DNA of 9,252 nt from NCBI GenBank assembly GCA_937902125.1, contig CALDIB010000057.1, positions 1 through 9,252 of the forward strand, in the 5' to 3' direction. The notes under the pieces are model-generated. The model saw only the letters and a list, made by a program, of their open reading frames with translations, ran no database searches and was not told the origin of the DNA. The DNA comes from an uncultured Treponema sp. GTDB taxonomy: Bacteria; Spirochaetota; Spirochaetia; Treponematales; Treponemataceae. Of this stretch, positions 1 through 5,309 are shown in pieces. The number at the start of each line of letters is the position of its first letter. The stretch's first letter is position 1. The position numbers and the translations under genes were made by a program.

Positions 1-10
1 GCAACTCGCA

Positions 11-53
11 GGAACCTCGAAAAACTTTCTGAAAGGGAGTTTTTCGAGGTTCC
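11..53. repeat. 16-bp palindromic hairpin, dispersed-repeat-like
   Basis: Two perfect 16-nt arms, 11-26 (GGAACCTCGAAAAACT) and 38-53 (its reverse complement), enclose an 11-nt loop. The hairpin lies just past the stop codon of the small minus-strand gene. On neither strand is the stem followed directly by a clean U-run; the T-run sits inside the stem. It is therefore not a textbook intrinsic terminator, though it could still end transcripts. A clearly related hairpin occurs at 1499-1524, which suggests a repeat family rather than a one-off structure. Confidence 0.75.
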
Positions 54-65
54 CTCAACTTATTT

Positions 66-251
66 TTAGCGTCTGGCCGAAGCGCGGTTTGAAAGCGCCA
101 AGTCAACGTTCTTGCTGAAAGTTGTGATGCGCACCGAACCGTTTGGAGTGACGGCGGCCAATTTCCAACCCTCGCCTAAAATAGACTGAATTTTTGTATC
201 GGCCTGAGCGTCGCCGATTTTGTAAATGAATGTTCGGATGGAATTGTTCAT
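66..251 (-). CDS. Small hypothetical protein, 61 aa
   Basis: I do not recognise this protein with certainty. It is 61 residues, has no signal peptide or membrane segment, and ends in a basic Arg-rich tail. A central stretch (residues 23-34, ILGEGWKLAAVT) resembles the LG-x-EGW-x-L-x-AV core seen in small DUF4177-like proteins, followed by a likely beta strand; this is a resemblance by eye only. The start is a real ATG at 251, preceded by AAGGA at 260-264 at suitable spacing. It lies 112 bases downstream of pth on the same strand and may be its last co-transcribed gene. I see no convincing separate promoter in 252-363, only a weak GC-rich hairpin (332-337 with 358-363) after the pth stop. Real gene status is likely but unproven. 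Confidence 0.55.
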   Translation of the reverse strand: MNNSIRTFIYKIGDAQADTKIQSILGEGWKLAAVTPNGSVRITTFSKNVDLALSNRASARR

Positions 252-363
252 CTTTTTTCCTTGACATCTCTTGTTTTAAAATGCATCAAGAAAATTATCG
301 GAATTTATTAAAAGAAATTTTAGAGGGAAGCGCGGCCCACAAAAATTCATTCAAGCCGGCCGC

Positions 364-1014
364 CTAGTCAATTTTGACTTTGGCCCATTGGGGCAAAAGG
401 CGTTGGGGCTCGTTGGCCAAGATTGCGCGGCAAAAAAGTTCGGCGGCCTTGTCAAAGACCAGGCTCATGCTTATGGCCTCGTCCCCCTTAAAGTCGCTCA
501 AAACATAGTCGGCTATGTTGGCGCCCGCAGGCTTTGAAATGCCAAAACGCAGCCTCCAAAAGTCGGCGGTTCCAAGATTTTCTTTTACGGAACGAAGGCC
601 GTTGTGCCCGGCCAAGCCGCCCGACCACTTTAAGCTGTAGGTTCCAATGGGAAGTTCCAGCTCGTCGTGGCAAATTAAAATTTCTGATGGCTCAATCTTA
701 AAAAATTTGGCCAAAGCCAAAACCGAATCTCCGGACAGGTTCATAAGAGTCCAAGGCTTTAAAAAATAAATTTTGTCGGGCGGATTTTTGGGCATGGAAA
801 GATTTCCTTCCTTGTTCAACAATTGCGGAAAATGTTTTTTCACCTTTTCGGCAAAATCGTCATAATAAAGCGCGGCGTAGTCGCCCTTAAATTTTTCCTG
901 CCAGCTTAGTTCAGAATAAAAAGGCAGGGAGGAGACAAACTGCCAAGCCGTGTTGTGCCTGTTCTTTTCGTAGGCGCGGCCTACATTCCCCAAAAACGCC
1001 GCAAGTCTAATCAT
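364..1014 (-). CDS. pth: Peptidyl-tRNA hydrolase (Pth)
   Basis: Pth hydrolyses the ester bond of peptidyl-tRNAs that drop off ribosomes, recycling tRNA in the cytoplasm. Family landmarks are present at the expected places: LGN with Asn10, the RHN motif with catalytic His20, the TLMNLSG motif (Met91, Asn92), HDELELP with Asp117, and GGLAGHNGLRS with Asn138. Compared with E. coli Pth (Asn68, Asp93, Asn114), every landmark after His20 is shifted by exactly 24 residues. This places a 24-residue insertion between about residues 50 and 85 and explains the length of 216 aa against a usual figure near 190. The start is fixed by the N-terminal LGN motif. No Shine-Dalgarno sequence precedes it; a TATACT box lies 7 nt upstream, so the mRNA may be leaderless. 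It is divergent from arfB. Confidence 0.96.
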   Translation of the reverse strand: MIRLAAFLGNVGRAYEKNRHNTAWQFVSSLPFYSELSWQEKFKGDYAALYYDDFAEKVKKHFPQLLNKEGNLSMPKNPPDKIYFLKPWTLMNLSGDSVLALAKFFKIEPSEILICHDELELPIGTYSLKWSGGLAGHNGLRSVKENLGTADFWRLRFGISKPAGANIADYVLSDFKGDEAISMSLVFDKAAELFCRAILANEPQRLLPQWAKVKID

Positions 1015-1030
1015 GGAAGACAGTATAGCA
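1015..1030 (-). promoter_or_regulatory. Candidate pth promoter giving a leaderless mRNA
   Basis: Reading the minus strand, TATACT (1022-1027) is followed by GTCTTCC and then the pth ATG (1014-1012). Transcription normally begins about 7 nt after the -10 box, which would place +1 on the A of the start codon. No purine-rich ribosome binding site exists in this gap. The -35 is poor: TTGTAG occurs with a 20-nt spacer. The plus strand reads TATAGC at 1024-1029, so the same core could also serve arfB. Confidence 0.5.
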
Positions 1031-1054
1031 AAAAAAAGCGAAAGAGGCTACAAT

Positions 1055-1059
1055 GGAAG
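1055..1059 (+). promoter_or_regulatory. Weak ribosome binding site deciding the arfB start
   Basis: GGAAG sits 4 nt before ATG 1064, with AAAGAGG further upstream at 1041-1047. The in-frame upstream ATG at 1013 overlaps the pth start codon and has no such site. Confidence 0.45.
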
Positions 1060-1063
1060 CGTT

Positions 1064-1474
1064 ATGGACAGGGCAAAAGTTTTTGAATCAATAGAAAAAA
1101 ATCTCCAATTGTCCTTCGCGCGCTCAAGCGGCGCGGGCGGGCAAAACGTGAACAAGGTGAACACCAAAGTTCGCGCCGCCGTGTCCTTTGAAAAAGTTGA
1201 GGGCCTTAGCCAAAGCGAGCGGGAGCAGGCAAAGTTCAAGCTGAAAAATTCCGTCAACGGAGAAGGCTTTGTTTTTGTGGAAGCGGAAGACGAGCGCTTT
1301 CAGGAGCGGAACCGGGCCATAGCGACGGAACGGCTAAAGGCGAAAATCATTCAAGCCGCCGCCCTTCCCAAAAAGCGAAAAAAGACAAAGCCCTCGGCCG
1401 CGTCAAAAGAAAAGCGCCTCTTGTCAAAAAAGCTTCGGGGCAAAATCAAGGCGCTCCGCTCCCAGCGCTTTTAG
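1064..1474 (+). CDS. arfB: Ribosome-rescue peptidyl-tRNA hydrolase ArfB (YaeJ)
   Basis: ArfB enters the A site of ribosomes stalled on mRNA without a stop codon and hydrolyses the peptidyl-tRNA with a release-factor-like GGQ motif. The 136-residue protein shows SSGAGGQNVNKVNTKV at residues 21-36, with GGQ at 25-27 matching its position in E. coli ArfB. It lacks the codon-recognition domains of RF1 and RF2. The C-terminal third (about residues 103-136) is very Lys/Arg-rich, as expected for the tail that occupies the empty mRNA channel. I chose ATG 1064 because it puts GGQ at the family position; the in-frame ATG at 1013 would add 17 unlikely residues and overlap the pth start. It is divergent from pth, a functionally related hydrolase, and convergent with the AAA+ gene. 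Confidence 0.93.
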   Translation: MDRAKVFESIEKNLQLSFARSSGAGGQNVNKVNTKVRAAVSFEKVEGLSQSEREQAKFKLKNSVNGEGFVFVEAEDERFQERNRAIATERLKAKIIQAAALPKKRKKTKPSAASKEKRLLSKKLRGKIKALRSQRF

Positions 1475-1498
1475 TCAGCGCAAATCGATTTTAGGCAA

Positions 1499-1524
1499 CC
1501 TCTAAAAACTGAGGTTTTTAGAGG
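1499..1524. repeat. Hairpin of the same family as 11-53, between convergent genes
   Basis: Arms 1499-1509 and 1514-1524 pair perfectly over 11 bp around a 4-nt loop. Pairing can extend outwards to 1493-1530 with two mismatches. The core AACCTC-n-AAAAACT and the 3' part GAGG-y-TCCCT are shared with the hairpin at 11-53. It sits between the stop codons of arfB (plus) and the AAA+ gene (minus), so it may act as a shared bidirectional terminator, although no U-run directly follows the stem. Confidence 0.7.
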
Positions 1525-1546
1525 CTCCCTTTACAAAAAACGCCTT

Positions 1547-2689
1547 TCATTCGGCAACGCGAGCGGCTGCGGCCTTAATGTCGGCCATGGAAAATTCTTT
1601 GCGGCCGTCTTGGGCGGACAAAAGGGAGGCTTCGTTCAAAACGCTTTCAATCTTGGCGCAAGAATAGCCGTCAAAAAAGGCGGACAGCTTTTGGTCGGAG
1701 CATTCTTCGGCCCTTTTTTTGGAAGCCGAATATTTTTGGACAAGCGCGGCCCTGGCCTCAAAGTCTGGATAGGGAACCTTAAAGCGGGCGTCAAAGCGGC
1801 CCGGCCTGATAAGGGCCGGATCCAGCGCTTGGACTGAGTTGGTGGCGGCGACGACCAAAACGCCTTTTGTCGGCTCAAAGCCGTCCAGCTCGTTTAAAAG
1901 CGCGGTGACGATTCTTGTGTTTTCCGTTTCGATGGCGCTGCCGGAATAATTTCTGCGGGTTCCAATTCCGTCAAACTCGTCGATGAAGACAATGCAGGGA
2001 GCCTTGGCGCGGGCTTTGGCAAAAAGCAATTTTACCTTTAGCGGCCCTATGGCCATGAACATGGACTCAAAGTCGGTGGCCTTTGCTGGAATGAAGTTTA
2101 CGCTTGCCTCTCCCGCCAAGGCTTTGGCGAACATCGTCTTTCCGTTTCCAGGCTCTCCTTCAAGCAAAAGGCCCTTGGGAAGGCGGACGCCGCGAGCCGC
2201 CCATTTTTTGGGCTCCTTCATAATTTGCATGATTTGAGCCATGTCCCGCTTCAAGCTTTCCATTCCAACAATGTCGTCAAATTTAACGCCTGTCTTTTTC
2301 ACAACTTTAAATGTGTTGGGCGAAATGAATTTTCTAAAGGCGAACAAAATTATGAAAATGAAAAATCCGTAAAAAATTATGTCCAAAGCGAGGGAAACAT
2401 ATTCCTCAAAATTTTTTTCCTCGTAAACGCTGACGCCATTTAAAAGCAAGAATTCCTTTAGGCTGGGACTTTGGGGATTTTCTGTCGCGAATTTTCCTTC
2501 AGGCAAATAAAAAAAGATTTTGTCCTTGGAAAGGGTCACGGACTCAATCTCCTTCTCTTGAACCATATTGTAAAATTCTCGGTAGGAAATTTCTTGAGTT
2601 TTGGGAGAAAGGAATTTGGAATGCAAAAAATATCCGCCTGCCAAAAGAATTATGGCAAGCGGAATTATGAATTTAGCCTTGCGCTTCAT
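1547..2689 (-). CDS. FtsH-like membrane AAA+ ATPase lacking the M41 protease domain
   Basis: This 380-residue protein has the FtsH front half only. Segments are TM1 (about 7-22), an FtsH-type extracytoplasmic domain (about 33-95), TM2 (about 101-118), then an AAA+ module. The ATPase parts look intact: Walker A GEPGNGKT (178-185, Lys184), Walker B VFIDE (234-238), sensor TN (283-284), Arg295 and Arg298 of the second region of homology, and a pore-loop aromatic Phe211 in the position of the FtsH pore Phe. The chain ends right after the AAA lid (FSMADIKAAAARV), so there is no HExxH zinc site. It probably unfolds or extracts membrane proteins without degrading them, perhaps for a partner; that is inference. 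It lies 10 nt after metQ. No Shine-Dalgarno sequence is visible, so translation may be coupled to metQ. Chaperone versus regulatory role cannot be told from sequence. Confidence 0.85.
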   Translation of the reverse strand: MKRKAKFIIPLAIILLAGGYFLHSKFLSPKTQEISYREFYNMVQEKEIESVTLSKDKIFFYLPEGKFATENPQSPSLKEFLLLNGVSVYEEKNFEEYVSLALDIIFYGFFIFIILFAFRKFISPNTFKVVKKTGVKFDDIVGMESLKRDMAQIMQIMKEPKKWAARGVRLPKGLLLEGEPGNGKTMFAKALAGEASVNFIPAKATDFESMFMAIGPLKVKLLFAKARAKAPCIVFIDEFDGIGTRRNYSGSAIETENTRIVTALLNELDGFEPTKGVLVVAATNSVQALDPALIRPGRFDARFKVPYPDFEARAALVQKYSASKKRAEECSDQKLSAFFDGYSCAKIESVLNEASLLSAQDGRKEFSMADIKAAAARVAE

Positions 2690-2699
2690 TCAGTTGAAA

Positions 2700-3494
2700 T
2701 TAGAAGGCGACAACAACTTCGCCGTTGGGGAACGTCTTTTTTATCCAGTCCTTGACCTTTTGGCTTTGCAAGGCTTGGACAAGAGCCACAACGCGGGGGT
2801 CTTTTTCGTTGCCCTTCTTTACCGCCACGATGTTCACATACGGAGAGTCTTTTCCCTCAACATAAAGTCCGTCTTTGGCGGCGCTCAAGCCGGCGGGAAT
2901 GGCGTAGTTTCCGTTGATTGTGGCGGCGTCAACGTCGTCCAAAACGCGAGGAAGGCTGGCCGCGTCGGTTTCAATAAACTGGAACTTCTTGGGGTTTGAA
3001 GTGACGTCCAAAGGCGTGGCCGTGATTCCGGCTTTTTTGTCCAACGTGATGAGGCCCGCCGACTGCAACAAAAGGAGCGCGCGGCCGCCGTTTGTGGGGT
3101 CGTTGGGAATGGCGATTTTGGCCTTGGCGGGAATGTCGGCCAAGCTCTTGTACTTCTTTGAATACAAGGCGAAAGGCTCGATGTGAACTCCGCCGGCGCT
3201 GGCAAGGTGGTAGCCCTTGTCTTTGTTGGTTGATTCCAAATACGGAATGTGCTGGTCAAAGTTGGCGTCAAGCTCGCCTGTCTCAAGCGCGTCGTTCAAG
3301 ATGACGTAGTCTGTCATCTCGCGAATTTCAAGCTTGTAGCCTTTGGCCTCAACGTCGGCCTTGACAAGTTCCAAAAGCTGAACGTGGGGAACGGGAGTGG
3401 CTCCGATTACCAAGGGGCCGTCCTTTTTGTTCTTTTTTGCGAACACAGAAGCCGCGGCCAAAAGGACCAGGGCTGTCAATAAAATCTTTTTCAT
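2700..3494 (-). CDS. metQ: Methionine-binding protein MetQ (NlpA family), no lipobox
   Basis: MetQ captures methionine outside the cytoplasmic membrane and delivers it to MetNI. Family signatures are clear: FDQHIPYLE, HIEPFALYSKKY, IAIPNDPTNGGRALLLLQ and NGNYAIPAGL. Residues 1-19 form a signal peptide (MKKI, hydrophobic core, then SVFA) that looks like a signal peptidase I substrate. Most MetQ proteins are lipoproteins with a Cys at +1; here the mature part starts with Lys and there is no cysteine anywhere in the protein, so it should be soluble in the periplasm. I chose ATG 3494 (264 aa) because GGAGGT ends 4 nt before it; the in-frame ATG at 3506 lies too close to its own purine stretch. 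It has its own strong promoter and is followed 10 nt later by the AAA+ gene. Confidence 0.95.
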   Translation of the reverse strand: MKKILLTALVLLAAASVFAKKNKKDGPLVIGATPVPHVQLLELVKADVEAKGYKLEIREMTDYVILNDALETGELDANFDQHIPYLESTNKDKGYHLASAGGVHIEPFALYSKKYKSLADIPAKAKIAIPNDPTNGGRALLLLQSAGLITLDKKAGITATPLDVTSNPKKFQFIETDAASLPRVLDDVDAATINGNYAIPAGLSAAKDGLYVEGKDSPYVNIVAVKKGNEKDPRVVALVQALQSQKVKDWIKKTFPNGEVVVAF

Positions 3495-3498
3495 ATTT

Positions 3499-3504
3499 AC
3501 CTCC
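3499..3504 (-). promoter_or_regulatory. Ribosome binding site deciding the metQ start
   Basis: Minus-strand GGAGGT is placed 4 nt before ATG 3494. It supports that start over the in-frame ATG four codons upstream. Confidence 0.85.
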
Positions 3505-3530
3505 ATTTCCTAGCGGAAAACTATGGTTTA

Positions 3531-3559
3531 TTTATAGCGATTCGGCAAAAAATTGTCAA
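3531..3559 (-). promoter_or_regulatory. Sigma-70-type promoter of metQ
   Basis: On the minus strand the -35 is TTGACA (3554-3559, consensus), the spacer is 17 nt (3537-3553) and the -10 is TATAAA (3531-3536, five of six). This predicts a start near 3524 and an untranslated leader of about 30 nt, too short for a riboswitch. An AT-rich palindrome ends 2 bp upstream of the -35 and could add UP-element activity. Confidence 0.85.
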
Positions 3560-3561
3560 GC

Positions 3562-3598
3562 GCCTTTTTTAAAAAAAACAATTTTTTTTAAAAAAGGC
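3562..3598. terminator. AT-rich 17-bp perfect inverted repeat between metI and metQ
   Basis: Arms 3562-3578 (GCC, six T, eight A) and 3582-3598 are exact reverse complements around a CAA loop. On the metI mRNA this forms a hairpin just after the stop codon (3620-3618), so it plausibly ends or stabilises the 3' end of the upstream transcript. The stem is mostly A-U and no U-run follows immediately, so termination strength is uncertain. The DNA also contains A-tracts placed directly upstream of the metQ -35. Confidence 0.65.
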
Positions 3599-3617
3599 AA
3601 CAGGCCTTTTTCCGCCT

Positions 3618-4268
3618 TTATCTTGAGGCCAGCATCTTGTTGGAAACGCGGCTTCCGACAAACTGAACGGCTTCCACCAAAACCAGAATCACGATAACCG
3701 ACCAAAACATTACGTCAGTCCTAAAGCGCTGGTAGCCGTAGCGGATGGCAAGGTCGCCCAAGCCGCCGCCGCCGATGGCTCCCGCCATGGCCGAGTATCC
3801 GATTAAGTTTATGATTGTCAGCGTGACGCCCGCCACAATTGACGGCATGGCTTCTGGAACCAAAACCTTAAAGATTATTTGCCGGTTGGAGCTTCCCATG
3901 GCGCGGGCGGCTTGCACCACTTCCGGGTCAACTTCGTTCAAGGCGCTTTCTATGACCCGGGCCACAAAGGGCGCGGCGGCGACGCTCAAGGGAACGATTG
4001 TTGCCACGGTTCCGATGCTTGTTCCCAAAATCAAGCGTGAAAGCGGAAAAAGCAGTATCATCAGTATGATAAATGGAAAGGAGCGCAGAACGTTGACCAC
4101 GCGGCTTATGACGGCGTTGAGCCTTTTCTTTGGCGTGATGCCGCTTGGCCCTGTCATGCACAAAAGGATTCCCAGGGGAAAGCCCAGCAATGTTGAAAAA
4201 AGCGTCGAAAACAAAACCATTTCCAAAGTTTGAACTGTGGCCTGAGCCACAAGGGTGAATATTTGCAT
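3618..4268 (-). CDS. metI: Methionine ABC transporter permease MetI
   Basis: MetI is the membrane channel of the methionine importer and forms a dimer joined to two MetN ATPases. The 216-residue length matches the usual figure of about 217. It has about five hydrophobic segments and the ABC permease coupling loop, seen as PEVVQAARAMGSSNRQIIFKV followed by LVPEAMP. The sequence GGGGLGDLAIRYGYQRF near the C-terminus is typical of MetI. I chose ATG 4268 because AGGAG lies 7 nt before it. The longer reading from 4325 would add 19 polar residues, overlap the end of metN by 20 bases and has no better site. It is followed by a hairpin and then the separately promoted metQ. Confidence 0.95.
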   Translation of the reverse strand: MQIFTLVAQATVQTLEMVLFSTLFSTLLGFPLGILLCMTGPSGITPKKRLNAVISRVVNVLRSFPFIILMILLFPLSRLILGTSIGTVATIVPLSVAAAPFVARVIESALNEVDPEVVQAARAMGSSNRQIIFKVLVPEAMPSIVAGVTLTIINLIGYSAMAGAIGGGGLGDLAIRYGYQRFRTDVMFWSVIVILVLVEAVQFVGSRVSNKMLASR

Positions 4269-4275
4269 AAAAAAA

Positions 4276-4280
4276 CTCCT
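4276..4280 (-). promoter_or_regulatory. Ribosome binding site deciding the metI start
   Basis: Minus-strand AGGAG lies 7 nt (all T) before ATG 4268. It supports the short MetI and places the start 37 nt after the metN stop codon. Confidence 0.85.
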
Positions 4281-4305
4281 AACGACACCGGCAACTTTCT
4301 TGCCG

Positions 4306-5298
4306 CTACTGTTCCTCAACCACAACGCCGCTTTCTTTTAAGAAGGCCACGGCCTTTTTTATGTCCGCGCCGCTTATGTCGGCCCTAAGGACGCCCACCT
4401 TTTTTTCTTGAACGTCTTGTATTCCGCCGCCGCGAATGTTCACTTCAACGTCAAACTTTTTTATCAATTCGCTCACAAGGGGCTTGTCGGTCATAAGGCC
4501 TTCAAAGCGCAAGACATAGCCTCCTTTTTGATTTGACCATTGAACAAAGTTGGCGGCGCGGATGTTTGACAAAAATTCTTTTGTGATGGCGGCCTTGGGG
4601 CTGGTGAAAATGTCCGCCACCTTGCCCTCTTCCACCACCCGGCCTTCGTCCAAAACGCTGACCAAGGAGCAAGCGTCCCGAACAACTTCCATTTGGTGGG
4701 TAATCATCACCACGGTAAGGTTCATCTTTTTTTGAATGTCACGAATCAGTTCCAAAATGGAGCGGGTCGTTTGCGGATCCAAGGCGCTGGTGGCCTCGTC
4801 GCAAAAAAGAATTCCTGGATAATTGGCAAGGGCGCGGGCTATGGCCACCCTTTGCTTTTGTCCGCCAGAAAGGGAGCTGATTTTCGCGCCGCCCTTTCCT
4901 TCAAGGCCCACAAGCGCCAAAAGCTCTTGGACTCTGGCAGCGATTTTTTCTTTGGGCGTTTTGCAAATCTCCAAAGGATAGGCGATGTTTCCAGCGGCCG
5001 TGCGGGAACTGAACAAGTTGAAGTTTTGAAAAATCATTCCGGCGCGGCGGCGCTGTTCTATCAAGTCATATTTTGAAAGGTTGTCCACCCGCTTGTCGTC
5101 GTAGTAAACGGCGCCTGAATCGGGCCGCTCAAGCAGGCTGACAAGGCGGACAAGGGTTGACTTTCCGGCGCCGCTTTTTCCGATGATTCCGTAAATTGTG
5201 TTTGAGGGAATCTCAAGACTGATTCCGTTGACGGCGCGGACAAGCGCGCCGTCCAAGGTCTTGTATTCTTTTTTTAAGTCTTGCAACTTTATGGACAT
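4306..5298 (-). CDS. metN: Methionine ABC transporter ATP-binding protein MetN
   Basis: MetN hydrolyses ATP on the cytoplasmic face to drive methionine import through MetI. All ABC motifs are intact in its 330 residues: Walker A GKSGAGKST (40-48), Q-loop Gln91, signature LSGGQ (143-147), Walker B LFCDE (164-168), D-loop SALD (171-174) and switch His201. Residues from about 255 to 330 match the expected place and style of the NIL domain, which in E. coli MetN binds methionine and inhibits transport when the cell is replete. The start ATG 5298 has AGGAG at 5305-5309 overlapping the stop codon of the preceding acyltransferase gene, so the two are almost certainly on one transcript. No SAM riboswitch or T-box fits in the 9-nt gap. 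Confidence 0.96.
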   Translation of the reverse strand: MSIKLQDLKKEYKTLDGALVRAVNGISLEIPSNTIYGIIGKSGAGKSTLVRLVSLLERPDSGAVYYDDKRVDNLSKYDLIEQRRRAGMIFQNFNLFSSRTAAGNIAYPLEICKTPKEKIAARVQELLALVGLEGKGGAKISSLSGGQKQRVAIARALANYPGILFCDEATSALDPQTTRSILELIRDIQKKMNLTVVMITHQMEVVRDACSLVSVLDEGRVVEEGKVADIFTSPKAAITKEFLSNIRAANFVQWSNQKGGYVLRFEGLMTDKPLVSELIKKFDVEVNIRGGGIQDVQEKKVGVLRADISGADIKKAVAFLKESGVVVEEQ

Positions 5299-5304
5299 TG
5301 AAGT

Positions 5305-5309
5305 CTCCT
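5305..5309 (-). promoter_or_regulatory. metN ribosome binding site overlapping the acyltransferase stop
   Basis: Minus-strand TAGGAG contains both the TAG stop (5310-5308) and the AGGAG for metN, spaced 6 nt from its ATG. This favours coupled translation of the two genes. Confidence 0.8.

Noticed and set aside
261..289. Plus-strand TTGACA at 261-266 as a promoter
   Set aside because: The correctly spaced hexamer is CATCAA, a poor -10, and there is no plus-strand gene downstream until arfB; the bases are part of the leader of the minus-strand small gene.
1013..1063. Longer ArfB starting at ATG 1013
   Set aside because: The added residues do not fit the family, the ATG overlaps the pth start codon on the other strand, and the GGQ position matches ArfB only when starting at 1064.
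1475..1546. Remnant of an M41 protease domain after the AAA+ gene (frameshifted FtsH)
   Set aside because: Only 72 bp separate the stop from arfB and they hold a hairpin; no protease-like coding is visible in any frame, so the gene looks naturally short.
3745..4233. Plus-strand 162-aa open frame opposite metI
   Set aside because: It is fully antisense to a convincing MetI; its composition is that of a shadow frame and there is no plausible promoter or ribosome binding site.
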